From NCBI GenBank assembly GCA_963771905.1, contig CAVYVI010000015.1, positions 62,001 to 126,000 on the forward strand: a DNA stretch of 64,000 bases. The letters are read 5' to 3'. The translations under genes were made by a program, and so were the position numbers. A model generated the notes under the pieces. The model searched no databases. It was not told the origin of the DNA and was given only the letters and a program-made list of their open reading frames with translations. The stretch is from Palsa-147 sp963771905 (GTDB taxonomy: Bacteria > Acidobacteriota > Terriglobia > Acidiferrales > UBA7541). Position 1 is the stretch's first letter, and each line of letters begins with the position of its first letter. Below are positions 45,453-54,358 of this stretch, piece by piece.

Positions 45453-45494
45453 GAACGGGCATGTCTTGCTGGCCTCGCTTCGCGATTCCCGTTC
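45453..45494. repeat. Inverted repeat GAACGGG...CCCGTTC in an intergenic gap
   Basis: Seven-base perfect arms (45453-45459 and 45488-45494) are separated by 28 bases. The 273-bp gap after the S41 protease gene holds no supported gene. The hairpin could be part of a terminator region or a leader; there is no T-run after it. Confidence 0.3.
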
Positions 45495-45668
45495 TGAACG
45501 CCCCTTTTGTGAAGCGCCCGCCAGATCTCTGAATCGGACAGTCTCCGCGCGCGATAGACCTACCGTGTTGCAGTACTGGAACTAACGGGTGATTCTCGGC
45601 ACACCGCCCTCTCGGCGAGAACTAATCTAGTTTCTGGCTCTCGGGCCCCAAGTTTTGACCTCTCGATC

Positions 45669-47480
45669 ATGAGTCAAGCGCCAGTAAAGCTTCACCTACA
45701 CCGCGGGCTTGCTCTGCCCCGCCTGAAACTCAACTGGCTCATCATTTCGGCCTGGATCGGCTTCGTCGGAATCTATTGCTTCGTTTCCGTGGCGTTTCGC
45801 TCAGGGCCTTTTCTCACCGCCTTCGGCGATATCGCTTTGAGTCTCGCCGCTGTCTTTGCCACGGTTGCCCTGTTACTCAACGTATTCACGCCGCCGCGGC
45901 ACACGCGAGCCTTTTGGGCGCTCATGGCGCTCGGCTGCGGCGCCTGGCTCGTCGGCCAGGTTATTTGGACGTACTTCGAGGTGGTTCTTCATCAGCAAGT
46001 CCCCAATCCCTTCATCGGGGATGTCATTTTGTTCCTCCATCCGGTTCCGATGATTGGTGCGCTCGCCCTCCGTCCTCACGACCGCCGCGACGACTTGAAG
46101 ATGCATCTGGGCTATGTCGATTTCTCGCTTCTGCTCCTGTGGTGGATTTTTGTCTACCTCTTCGCCGTGATCCCCTGGCAATACGTTTCGCCGGACGTGG
46201 TCCGCTACGGCAACGCTTTCGATTCTCTCGAGGGCGTCGAAAATCTCATTCTGGCCGTGGGTCTAGGCATCCTGTTCCTCCGCGCCAAGAATCAATGGCG
46301 AACAATCTATGCCCACCTTGGCTGCGCCGCGCTTCTCTTCGGAATCGGCGCGTATATTTCGAACATCGCCATCGATAAAAATCTCTATTACACCGGAGGC
46401 CCGTTCGATCTTCCGCTGGCCGCAGCTCTCACCTGGTTCGGCACAGCCGGACTCATCGCCTACCAGATCAAACCCGAGAGTGAGAGGGCGCGGGCGCATC
46501 AGCTACAGCCGATGTCCTGGCCGGGTCGCCTGGCCATGGTTGCGGGCTTTTCGATGCCCGTCCTGGCCCTCTGGAGCGAGCTCGATAGCACCGCATCGCC
46601 GGCGGTCCGCAATTTCCGCGTCGATATAACCCTGCTCACCCTCATGGTGGTGGGTGCCCTGATCTTCCTGCGCCACTGGCTCGTGGATCGCGACCGCACG
46701 CGGCTACTCCGCGCTTCCGAGGCTGCTCTTGAAAATCTGAAACACTTGCAATCGCAGATGATCCAGACGGAGAAGCTCGTTTCGCTTGGGCAACTTGCCG
46801 CGGGCGCCGCGCACGAGATCAATAATCCGCTGACCGGCATCCTCGGTTACTCCGATATGTTGGTCGAGGAGCCCGGCCTGTCCGAAAGGCAACGCGCCAT
46901 CGCGGACAAAATTTCGACGCTCGCGCGGCGCATCAAGACTCTCGTCGCCAACCTTCTGAGTTTCGCGCGGCGTGTTCCCCCTGAGAGAACGCTCTTCGAC
47001 GTTTCGCAGATCATCGCCAGCGCTCTCAATCTCAGCAATCTCGACATGCGCGGCAAAAATATTCGGGTGGATTTCACGCATGTAGAATCGCTTCCCGCTG
47101 TGCGCGGCGACGCCAATCAGATCATGCAGGTCTTCTTCAATCTCGTGGACAACGCCGTGGACGCTCTCGAGGAGGTCGGCGGCGGCATTCTCTCCGTTCG
47201 AAGCCTCCAGAAGGACGCGCAGATCGTCATCGAATTCTCCGATACCGGCCCCGGAATCAAGTCTCCCGGCCAGGTTTTCGATCCCTTCTTTACCACCAAG
47301 CCTGCCGGCAAGGGCACCGGTCTCGGCCTCAGCATCTGCTATGGCATCGTTCAGGAGCACGCCGGAACCATCGAGTGCTTCAATCGGCCGAATGGCGGCG
47401 CCACGTTCCGCGTGACGCTTCCCGTCGCCTCGGATGCCGCCTCCGACGAGCATTCCGTCATGCACGACGCCAAAGCTTGA
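45669..47480 (+). CDS. Sensor histidine kinase with multi-pass membrane domain
   Basis: The 603-residue protein has about eight to nine hydrophobic segments in residues 20-340, resembling an integral-membrane sensory domain. HisKA follows, with the phospho-acceptor His in GAAHEINNPLTGILGYSDML, then HATPase_c (FFNLVDNAVDALE, DTGPGI, GKGTGLGLSICYGIV). No response-regulator gene is adjacent. It precedes the PilT-like gene by about 140 bp. The membrane domain is not one I can name. Confidence 0.92.
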   Translation: MSQAPVKLHLHRGLALPRLKLNWLIISAWIGFVGIYCFVSVAFRSGPFLTAFGDIALSLAAVFATVALLLNVFTPPRHTRAFWALMALGCGAWLVGQVIWTYFEVVLHQQVPNPFIGDVILFLHPVPMIGALALRPHDRRDDLKMHLGYVDFSLLLLWWIFVYLFAVIPWQYVSPDVVRYGNAFDSLEGVENLILAVGLGILFLRAKNQWRTIYAHLGCAALLFGIGAYISNIAIDKNLYYTGGPFDLPLAAALTWFGTAGLIAYQIKPESERARAHQLQPMSWPGRLAMVAGFSMPVLALWSELDSTASPAVRNFRVDITLLTLMVVGALIFLRHWLVDRDRTRLLRASEAALENLKHLQSQMIQTEKLVSLGQLAAGAAHEINNPLTGILGYSDMLVEEPGLSERQRAIADKISTLARRIKTLVANLLSFARRVPPERTLFDVSQIIASALNLSNLDMRGKNIRVDFTHVESLPAVRGDANQIMQVFFNLVDNAVDALEEVGGGILSVRSLQKDAQIVIEFSDTGPGIKSPGQVFDPFFTTKPAGKGTGLGLSICYGIVQEHAGTIECFNRPNGGATFRVTLPVASDAASDEHSVMHDAKA

Positions 47481-47621
47481 CGTCCCGCGCAAGGCCCGCG
47501 GCTTATCCTTAGGCCACACCTCTCCATACGTGCCATAGCCAGGGAAAGCCCCTTGCCTCAAACTGAACGTATCGGGAAGCGCACCTCGGCAGTGCCCGAA
47601 CGCTTCTCGAGGAGGCATTTC

Positions 47622-48839
47622 ATGGATGTACCGAACCCTGCCGTCTCCGATCCCAAGCCAGTAGCACCTGTAGCGCCTGTAGCACCCGTTTCTCCTCGTC
47701 CCGTCCCCGCAACGATCTCCACACCCGAGCTGATCACCCGCATGCTGCAGGCGGCCAAGCAGACCAGCGATCTTATTTTTTCTCCCGGGCGCGCGCCGAT
47801 GGTTGAACTTCACGGCCAACTTCGACAAATGAAGATCGCCGGGGTCGAAGTCCTTAGGCCCGAAGACACCGCGCGGATCGCCGCCGATCTGATTGGACAC
47901 AACGCGCATGCGGTCGCGAAATTAAAGGAAGAAGGCTCCTGCGACATTTCCTACAGCCTGCCGAAAGTCTCCCGATTCCGCGTAAACATATTCACCCAGC
48001 GCGGCACCTGCGCCGTCGTCATGCGCGTAATTCCCAGCAGCGTGCCCACGTTCAGCCAGCTGAATCTTCCGGCCGAGCTGACCAAAATCGGTGAGTTGCG
48101 AAACGGCATCGTCCTGGTGACCGGACCCACGGGCTCCGGAAAATCCTCAACGCTCGCCGCCATCGTCAACCAGATCAACGAGGAGAAGGCCTATCACGTT
48201 CTGACCATCGAGGACCCGATCGAATTCTTGCATGCCCACAAGAAGGCCACGATTCATCAGCGCGAATTGCACAGCGACACGCCCAGTTTTGCCTTGGCCC
48301 TGCGCGCCGCACTTCGCCAAGCTCCCAAGGTCATTCTCGTCGGCGAAATGCGCGACCGTGAAACCATTGAAATTGCGCTCGAAGCCGCCGAGACGGGCCA
48401 TCTGGTCCTCTCGACACTTCATACCGTCGACGCCTCGAAGACCATCGAACGTATCGTCGGCGTCTTCCCGCTCAGCGACCAGCAGGCCATTCGCTCGCGC
48501 TTCGCCAAGGTATTCCGCTACATCGTTTCCCAGCGCCTTCTCCCGCGCCTCGACGGCGCCGGGCGCATCGCTGCCCTGGAAATCCTCAAGTCCACCATGC
48601 GCACCCGCGAATACGTCGAAAAGGGAGAGACCGAGGGGAAATCACTCGTCGACGCCATGCGCGATGGCTCGACCGAAGGCATGCAGCACTTCGACGCGGA
48701 AATCGAAAAACTGATCCGCGAGGGCGCTGTCGAAGCCGAGACGGGCCTCTCCTACGGCACGAATATGGGGAATCTTCGCCTGCAACTGTCGGATTTCTTC
48801 GAAGCTCGCGAGGAACGCACTCAACTCAAAATCGAATGA
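47622..48839 (+). CDS. PilT-type twitching motility ATPase
   Basis: The 405-residue secretion ATPase has Walker A GPTGSGKS (168-175), the Asp box IEDPIEFLH and Walker B VILVGEMRDRET, plus HLVLSTLHTVDA. It powers pilus retraction or a related motion. Its N-terminus has a short PVAPVAPVAPV repeat not usual in PilT. The start was placed at an ATG with GGAGG eight bases upstream; a longer frame exists. The C-terminal AIRSRFAKVFRYIVSQRLLPR is the PilT-like signature. Confidence 0.9.
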   Translation: MDVPNPAVSDPKPVAPVAPVAPVSPRPVPATISTPELITRMLQAAKQTSDLIFSPGRAPMVELHGQLRQMKIAGVEVLRPEDTARIAADLIGHNAHAVAKLKEEGSCDISYSLPKVSRFRVNIFTQRGTCAVVMRVIPSSVPTFSQLNLPAELTKIGELRNGIVLVTGPTGSGKSSTLAAIVNQINEEKAYHVLTIEDPIEFLHAHKKATIHQRELHSDTPSFALALRAALRQAPKVILVGEMRDRETIEIALEAAETGHLVLSTLHTVDASKTIERIVGVFPLSDQQAIRSRFAKVFRYIVSQRLLPRLDGAGRIAALEILKSTMRTREYVEKGETEGKSLVDAMRDGSTEGMQHFDAEIEKLIREGAVEAETGLSYGTNMGNLRLQLSDFFEAREERTQLKIE

Positions 48840-48848
48840 GGAAGGTTT

Positions 48849-49175
48849 CTACGCGCCGCCAGCCGTCGCAGCGCGGTGTTTGACAGTCAGTTCCGCCTCG
48901 GCCCGCAGCCAGTCTTCGACATCGCGGCCCTCTTCTCCTCCGCGCTCGAGATAAATCTCATGCGCCCGCGCCGCGATCTCTTCCTGGGAAGGCCGCCTGT
49001 CTGGCGCAGCCCCTGGCATCTCATGAAGCACGGCCGCATCATCCGGACTTCCGCTTATCTCCGCATGCTTGGCCCGATCGTCTTCCGCTCGGTCGTTCTC
49101 GGCTCGGTCGTTTTCAATGAGCGACGCCCGTATCTCTTCAAGCGCTTCCGCGGCATCTCCAAAATAGTTTGTCAT
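48849..49175 (-). CDS. DUF2934 protein with an internal acidic repeat
   Basis: The 108-residue protein ends with the DUF2934 pattern AARAHEIYLERGGEEGRDVEDWLRAEAEL. Upstream of it is a tandem ENDRA-ENDRA-EDDRA motif. The domain is common in soil bacteria, with unknown function. The ATG has GGGAGGGG upstream. It is convergent with the PilT-like gene, nine bp apart. Confidence 0.82.
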   Translation of the reverse strand: MTNYFGDAAEALEEIRASLIENDRAENDRAEDDRAKHAEISGSPDDAAVLHEMPGAAPDRRPSQEEIAARAHEIYLERGGEEGRDVEDWLRAEAELTVKHRAATAGGA

Positions 49176-49341
49176 CGCGTCCCCTCCCGAAACCTCGTCT
49201 CAAAAGCCGATCTGGCGCGCAAGAACGATCTGCGTTATTTCCGGGAGTCTCCCGAACTCCGCGTCACAAACCGCCGAAGCTGTCCTGCCTCAGCTGGAAA
49301 TGGAGAAAGCGTTCTGCCGATAAGATAACGGAGCGAACAGC

Positions 49342-49648
49342 ATGAAGAAACAACGGAAGCACTACACGCCGGAAGAAAAGGTCGCCATGCTGAGGCGGCA
49401 TTTGGTGGAAGGAGTGCCGATCTCGGATCTGTGCGACGAACTTGGGCTGCAGCCAACCGTGTTCTACCGCTGGCAGAAGGAGTTCTTCGAGAACGGAGCC
49501 GGCGCTTTCCAGCAGAGAGGACGGACCAACCATCAGCCAGAGCAGGAACGAATCGCGTATCTGGAGAAGAAGATTCAGACGAAGGATGAAGTTTGGCCGA
49601 ACTGATGGCGGAGCATGTTGCCCTAAAAAAAGAGTTGGGGAACTCTGA
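49342..49648 (+). pseudogene. Transposase OrfA (HTH) with frameshifts
   Basis: The readable product is an 87-residue HTH protein (YTPEEKVAMLRRHLVEGVPI, LCDELGLQPTVFYRWQKEFF) that stops early. In the next frame the natural continuation AELMAEHVALKKELG is intact. Restoring one T in the run at 49592-49594 and one G in the run at 49637-49640 would give the expected ending KKELGEL followed by TGA at 49646-49648. Both lesions are single-base losses in homopolymer runs, so they may be real decay or assembly errors. A slippery A-run at about 49625 could also allow frameshifting. Confidence 0.7.
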
Positions 49649-49686
49649 CCGGAATCTGGGTTCCGCACGATACGCGGGACCAGATC

Positions 49687-50604
49687 GTGGATTTCGTCCC
49701 GCGCTGGTCGGAGAAGACCGAGATCAGCGCCGGGCGGCTTATCCGGTGGCTCGGCATCTCGGGCAGCAAGTTTTACGGCTGGCGCGAGCGGTACGGCAGG
49801 GTCAACGAGCATAACGGCTGGATTCCCCGAGACTTTTGGCTGGAGGATTGGGAGAAGCGGGCGATCATTGCGTTCCATCTGAAGAATCCGCTGGAAGGCT
49901 ATCGGCGGCTGGCGTTCATGATGCTGGACGCCGACATCGCGGCGGTGAGTCCGGCCAGCGTGTGGCGGGTACTGAGTCGAGCAGGACTGCTGCGGAAGTG
50001 GAACGGGAAGCCCTCGAAGAAAGGGACGGGTTTTGAACAACCGCCGCAGCCGCACCAGCATTGGCATATCGATGTTTCCTACCTGAACGTTTGTGCGACG
50101 TTCTACTACCTGTGCAGCATCCTGGACGGCTACAGTCGTTTCCTGGTTCATTGGGATCTGCGCGAGCAGATGACGGAAGCCGACATTGAGATCATTCTGG
50201 AACGGGCCAAAGAGCAGTACCCGGGGGTTAGGCCACGAGTAATCTCGGACAACGGGCCGCAATTTATCGCCAAGGACTTCAAGGAGTTCATTCGCATCTC
50301 GGGCATGACGCACGTCAGGACTTCGCCGTATTACCCGCAATCGAACGGCAAAATCAAACGTTGGCACAAATCACTCAAAGGGGAGTGCATCCGCCCCGGG
50401 ACGCCGCTGTCGCTCGAAGATGCGCGGCGTCTGGCTGAGGGTTACGTGGAGCATTACAACAACGTCCGTCTAAACAACGCCATCGGATACATCACGTCGA
50501 AGGACACGCTCGCCGGGCATCAGCAGGAGATTCAGGCCGAGCGGGATCGGAAATTGGAGGCGGCGAGGCAAGAGCGGAAGAATCGCCGCCAGCGGGCCGC
50601 GTGA
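49687..50604 (+). CDS. Transposase OrfB (IS3-like), catalytic glutamate replaced
   Basis: This 305-residue RNase-H-fold integrase has Asp129 (HWHIDVSYL) and Asp188 (ISDNGPQFI). The third acidic residue of the D,D(35)E triad should be 35 residues beyond Asp188; that position is Lys224 (NGKIKRW), where relatives have Glu. The codon is AAA, one transition from GAA. The transposase is therefore probably inactive although the frame is open. A GTG start is used; the frame continues upstream past the OrfA stop. Confidence 0.88.
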   Translation: MDFVPRWSEKTEISAGRLIRWLGISGSKFYGWRERYGRVNEHNGWIPRDFWLEDWEKRAIIAFHLKNPLEGYRRLAFMMLDADIAAVSPASVWRVLSRAGLLRKWNGKPSKKGTGFEQPPQPHQHWHIDVSYLNVCATFYYLCSILDGYSRFLVHWDLREQMTEADIEIILERAKEQYPGVRPRVISDNGPQFIAKDFKEFIRISGMTHVRTSPYYPQSNGKIKRWHKSLKGECIRPGTPLSLEDARRLAEGYVEHYNNVRLNNAIGYITSKDTLAGHQQEIQAERDRKLEAARQERKNRRQRAA

Positions 50605-50705
50605 CGGATGAAACGGTTTACTTCCGGTTGGCTGACCACCCACCAGGAAAAACAAAATCTGCTCAATGAGTGGAATCGGGATTTATCGCCAATATCAGAG
50701 TGCCC

Positions 50706-51281
50706 TCAGTTCTTTGAGGCCGCCAGTTCTTTCTCAATGGCCTTCCGTTGAGCTTCGCGCTCGCCCTGCCACGGCGCGGGTAAGCCCATTGCGCGTGCGT
50801 AGGCGATGAGCTGCCCCATGTGCGCGTGCAGTTCGCACACGGTTCGCATGTAGAGGCGGCGAACTGTCGAGCTCTCCCCAGCGAACACTACCGGCCTGTC
50901 TAACTCGGCATCCGGGGTTTCCGTAAAAGCTGTGCGAATATCGTTTAGCGATTTCCTCAGCAAAGCAAGAACGTCAGCCTTGTCCGTCATGCTTTTTTCC
51001 AGGCTCTCATTTCTTGCCAACATCGCCATGGCCCGCGCCACGCCCTCGCCTTCCAGCTTGCCGTACAGATCTTCCGCTTCTCCCACGCCCAGAAGGGCTA
51101 GGAAAAAACGGCCACCCGCTCCAAGGTGCACCAGAACTTCGCTTACCGAGCGCGCCGTTTCCGCCGGACGCCACCCATAGCGCTCCGCAGGAAAAGCCTC
51201 TGCCAATGCAAGCAGCTGCCGTTCAGCAATGTCATATTCCCAAAGATATTCGCCCCTGAAACCCGGAAGCCGAGTGCTCAT
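50706..51281 (-). CDS. DinB-family protein
   Basis: The 191-residue protein begins with FRGEYLWEYDIAERQLLALAEAF and has conserved histidines in VLVHLGAGG and ELHAHMGQLIAYARAMG, a DinB-type metal site. It differs in sequence from the other DinB gene near 6.6 kb. A GGGAGG site precedes the ATG. Substrate is unknown. The IS lies immediately beyond its 3' end. Confidence 0.87.
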   Translation of the reverse strand: MSTRLPGFRGEYLWEYDIAERQLLALAEAFPAERYGWRPAETARSVSEVLVHLGAGGRFFLALLGVGEAEDLYGKLEGEGVARAMAMLARNESLEKSMTDKADVLALLRKSLNDIRTAFTETPDAELDRPVVFAGESSTVRRLYMRTVCELHAHMGQLIAYARAMGLPAPWQGEREAQRKAIEKELAASKN

Positions 51282-51590
51282 GCTAGAAAACCTCCCGTTG
51301 CGCGGCAGTATACTCCGTCAGTCAAGAACGAGCGCCAGATAAGCCAACTGACGCAACCAGGCGATCACACGCATTGTGCGGACCAGCTACATCTTGGGCG
51401 TACTGCGGGCTAACCGGAAGTTGAGACGGATAGGCATGGTGGAGCTACAATGATCTTGCCGGGCGAAACGGAAGCGGGCCCTGCGGGGACGCAACCATGC
51501 CGAGGGATAACCTGGTGATCGTATCGATGCCTTGAAAATCCCCGCCCGAAGGGTGGAATACTCACTAACGGAGAGCGCCCTCTTTCCATT

Positions 51591-51683
51591 TCAGGCTGAA
51601 CCAACACAAAGCAATGCTGCCCCCAGAATGAGCGCGGCTCCCACTGCGACGAGTGTGATCGGCTCGGCCACGGAATCTCGCAT
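51591..51683 (-). CDS. Possible 30-residue single-span protein with EP-type anchor
   Basis: A short frame encodes MRDSVAEPITLVAVGAALIL and continues to LCVGSA. The EPxTL followed by a hydrophobic stretch resembles PEP-CTERM anchors, but it lacks the terminal arginine cluster. No strong ribosome-binding site is seen, and it lies in a 572-bp gap (51282-51853) that otherwise shows no supported gene. It may be a remnant of a longer gene. Confidence 0.3.
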   Translation of the reverse strand: MRDSVAEPITLVAVGAALILGAALLCVGSA

Positions 51684-51853
51684 CTTTCAATTCTCGCTGA
51701 GCCTTAAGCGTTGATTCTTGAACTCGCGCACGAAAATACGGCCGCACTCTTACAGACGTGTGAATCCTGCAAAAAATTGGCGTCAATGAAGGAATTACGT
51801 GCGGAATTTTTGCGGCGCCGGCAATCGTATCCGGCATCGCCTGTGCCGGTTGG

Positions 51854-52252
51854 CTAAAGCTCAATAAGCCGCGGATTCGGCCCCGACTGCATTACGAACT
51901 GCAGCTTCACCGCCAGTCGAAACCGTCCATCCGGATTCCCATCCACGCGAACCACTTCGCCGAGATATTCCCAGCCCATTCCCTTGCCGGCCGGGACATA
52001 GGGGTAGGTGACCAGCAAGCGCATCCCGTTGAAGTACGAATCGCGCCACGTGGTCACGTAGAGGCACCCGCGCGAAATATTCACGGTCGCCGTAATGTCC
52101 TCGAAATTGCCGTCATCGAAGCGCACCGGCCGAAGTCGAATCGGAATCAGCACCGACGTGCGCGCCGCGCGACGCCGGTCGCTTTCCTTGGTGGGACGTG
52201 CAGGTTTGACTTTGGCGGTTCTCAGTACCGGAACCGGAATCGACGCGCTCAT
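51854..52252 (-). CDS. PilZ-domain protein
   Basis: The 132-residue protein carries a PilZ-like domain: RRRAARTSVLIPIRLRPV (the RxxxR arginine part) and ITATVNISRGCLYV (the D/NxSxxG part), then GWEYLGEVVRVDG. PilZ domains bind cyclic di-GMP and often control pili or motility. The ATG has GAGGTGGAAG upstream. It lies beside tRNA-Ala and about 3 kb from the PilT-like gene. Confidence 0.8.
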   Translation of the reverse strand: MSASIPVPVLRTAKVKPARPTKESDRRRAARTSVLIPIRLRPVRFDDGNFEDITATVNISRGCLYVTTWRDSYFNGMRLLVTYPYVPAGKGMGWEYLGEVVRVDGNPDGRFRLAVKLQFVMQSGPNPRLIEL

Positions 52253-52418
52253 CTTCCACCTCGAAGACACCGGCGCGATGCACTCATGCGCGCCTTGCCT
52301 GGCTGTTCTAAGGATGAAATCGCGGCACGCGCATGTCGATGGTACATGCGTACTAAGGAGTGCCAACTTTGAAACATCCTCGAACGCGGGATTTCGCTTC
52401 CGATCGGCGGGGAATTCT

Positions 52419-52494
52419 TGGTGGACGAGAGGGGATTCGAACCCCCGACCCCCGCGTTGCGAACGCGGTGCTCTCCCAACTGAGCTACTCGCCC
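52419..52494 (-). tRNA. tRNA-Ala (anticodon CGC)
   Basis: The 76-nt cloverleaf folds fully: acceptor GGGCGAG/CTCGTCC, D-arm GCTCAGTTGGGAGAGC, anticodon stem CCGCG/CGCGG with loop TTCGCAA (anticodon CGC, codon GCG), T-arm with TTCGAAT. The G3:U70 pair that specifies alanine is present, the discriminator is A73 and CCA is encoded. Confidence 0.97.
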
Positions 52495-52577
52495 ACCGAA
52501 GCAAATAATTCTACCAGACGCGCTTCACACTTCCAACGCACCTGCGCGCCCCGTTTCTCTGTAGCCGCCTGATGGCT

Positions 52578-53762
52578 TCACGACGTCCCTACCGTCCGCT
52601 CCCACGCTTCTCCGTACTTGTATCCTGAACCCGTATTGAACAGAACGACGGACTCCTCCGCCCGAATCCAGCCTTTCGCCGCCAGCTTCCGCGCCGCAAC
52701 GACTGTCGCCGCGCCTTCCGGCGCCGCGAAAATCCCTTCCGCCGACGCCAATTCCCTGCCCGCGGCGATCATTTCATCATCCGACGCGGCCAGTGCCGTC
52801 CCCTTCGTCTCGCGCAGCGCCCGCAGAATGAGCCGGTCTCCGAGCGCTTTCGGCACTCGCAGTCCCGCCGCCAGCGTCGCCGCGTTCTCCCAGAATTCCG
52901 CCGATTCGCTCCCCGCGGCAAACGCCTTCACGATCGGCGCGCAGCCGCTCGCCTGCACCGAAACCATTCGCGGGCGCTCCTCCCCAATCCACCCCATCGC
53001 CTGCATTTCATCGAACGCTTTCCACATTCCGATCAATCCCACTCCGCCGCCCGTCGGATAAATCACCACATCCGGCAAGCGCCCGCCGAATGCGCTCCAT
53101 TGTTCCCACAGTTCATATCCCATCGTCTTCTTGCCTTCGATCCGGTAGGGCTCTTTAAGCGTCGAGACTTCAAACCATCCTTCTCTCGCGTTGTGCTCGG
53201 CAACATACCGTCCGCAATCGGAAATCAATCCATCAAGCATCCTCACGTCGGCGCCGCAGGCTTTGCACTCGATCACGTTCGCCCTCGGCGTATCCGCCGG
53301 CATCACGATCACGCACGGCAGTCCGGCGTGCGCGGCGTACGCGGCCAGCGCCCCGCCCGCATTTCCGGCCGTCGGCGTCGCGAGAGTCTTCGCGCCGAGA
53401 TGCTTCGCCTGCGTCACCGCGGCGGAAAGCCCCCGCGCTTTGAACGATCCCGTCGGATTCAAGCCTTCGTCCTTGATGTAAAGTGAATCCAGCCCCAGTC
53501 GTTTACCCAGCCGCCGCGCGTGAATGAGCGGCGTCATTCCCTCACCGAGCGTCACCGGCTCCCCCGGCGGCATCACCTCCGCGTATCGCCAAATATTCTT
53601 CGCGCGGTCGCGCAGCGCGTCCCGGACAAGCGTGCGCGCGGTGCTCGCTAGGTCGTAGCGCGCGAGCAACGGGCCGCCGCAGACGCACAGATTCTGCAAT
53701 TCCGTATGCGCCGCCTTCTTCCCGCACCGCGAGCATTCCAGATGCGTGATCGAACTATTCAT
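52578..53762 (-). CDS. thrC: Threonine synthase
   Basis: The 394-residue PLP enzyme converts O-phosphohomoserine to threonine. It has an N-terminal zinc-ribbon (Cys10, Cys13, Cys26, Cys28), the PLP lysine Lys108 in GSFKARG and the phosphate loop YPTGGGVGLIGMW. SRCGK and CVCGG are typical of the long ThrC form with a zinc-ribbon. Length is normal. It stands alone, next to the tRNA-Ala gene. Confidence 0.93.
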   Translation of the reverse strand: MNSSITHLECSRCGKKAAHTELQNLCVCGGPLLARYDLASTARTLVRDALRDRAKNIWRYAEVMPPGEPVTLGEGMTPLIHARRLGKRLGLDSLYIKDEGLNPTGSFKARGLSAAVTQAKHLGAKTLATPTAGNAGGALAAYAAHAGLPCVIVMPADTPRANVIECKACGADVRMLDGLISDCGRYVAEHNAREGWFEVSTLKEPYRIEGKKTMGYELWEQWSAFGGRLPDVVIYPTGGGVGLIGMWKAFDEMQAMGWIGEERPRMVSVQASGCAPIVKAFAAGSESAEFWENAATLAAGLRVPKALGDRLILRALRETKGTALAASDDEMIAAGRELASAEGIFAAPEGAATVVAARKLAAKGWIRAEESVVLFNTGSGYKYGEAWERTVGTS

Positions 53763-53854
53763 CCCTTTTTTGCGCGGCGCAAAAAATCAGCGCTTTTCCA
53801 TCCACGTATCGCTCGAATGCTTTTGCTCTGACTGGCCCACTAAAATATTCGGAA

Positions 53855-54358
53855 CTAGGATCGGCCCAGCTCGGGAGCGAAATCGAACGCCTCACGTATC
53901 CAGTCGGTGAGCGGCTCCTCCACTTGGTCAGCGTGAACAACCTTGAACAGGTTGCAATACCTTACTTTCTTGGTAGGGCCATGCATGGATGTGAGCCCTT
54001 CGATTTTGCGTGGAAGGAAGATCCATACTTCGAGAAATGTCTTCCTCGGCCTTACAAAGAAATAACAGACCTTCCTTGCAAACATGATCGAAAGAGCGGA
54101 AGCGTAGATCCGCTGAGTGCCAAGACCTGCGGCAAAGGCACGAAGCTTTTGCCAGGCATCACGAAGTTCCTCATCAAGTCCGTCAATCAGCTCTGCTTCG
54201 GTGAAGGCCCTTCCATGCTGAGCTTCCAAATGAAGAGTGACCGAGCCTTTTACATTCGAGGGGTCGTAGTGAGACTTCGGGGCAGGAGTCTTTTTAGCCG
54301 GGGATTTGGACTTTTTCGAAGCCTTGGATTTGTTGAGACCTTTTTCTTTCGCGCTCAA
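53855..54358 (-). CDS. DUF5655-like protein with Lys-rich N-terminus
   Basis: The 167-residue protein has a Lys/Ser/Pro-rich N-terminal 35 residues and a DUF5655-type domain (AFTEAELIDGLDEELRDAW, FFVRPRKTFLEVWIFLPRKI, LTDWIREAFDF). The start is a TTG that overlaps the TGA of a VOC-like remnant upstream, suggesting translational coupling or a former fusion; no later methionine precedes the domain. Function unknown. It is the first gene of the repeat-rich island. Confidence 0.65.
   Translation of the reverse strand: MSAKEKGLNKSKASKKSKSPAKKTPAPKSHYDPSNVKGSVTLHLEAQHGRAFTEAELIDGLDEELRDAWQKLRAFAAGLGTQRIYASALSIMFARKVCYFFVRPRKTFLEVWIFLPRKIEGLTSMHGPTKKVRYCNLFKVVHADQVEEPLTDWIREAFDFAPELGRS

Larger units (their letters stand above)
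49342..50604 (+). mobile_element. IS3-like insertion sequence, decayed
   Basis: Two consecutive genes encode an HTH OrfA and a DDE OrfB, the usual IS3-type layout. The ends could not be fixed: the left end lies between 49176 and 49341 and the right end between 50605 and 50705. No convincing terminal inverted repeat or target duplication was found by eye. OrfA is frameshifted and OrfB has lost the third catalytic residue. Confidence 0.85.

Noticed and set aside
50605..50705. GGCTGACCACCCACC beside the IS as another copy of the island terminal repeat
   Set aside because: The match to GGCCACCCGCC is partial and lacks a partner; more likely part of the IS right end.
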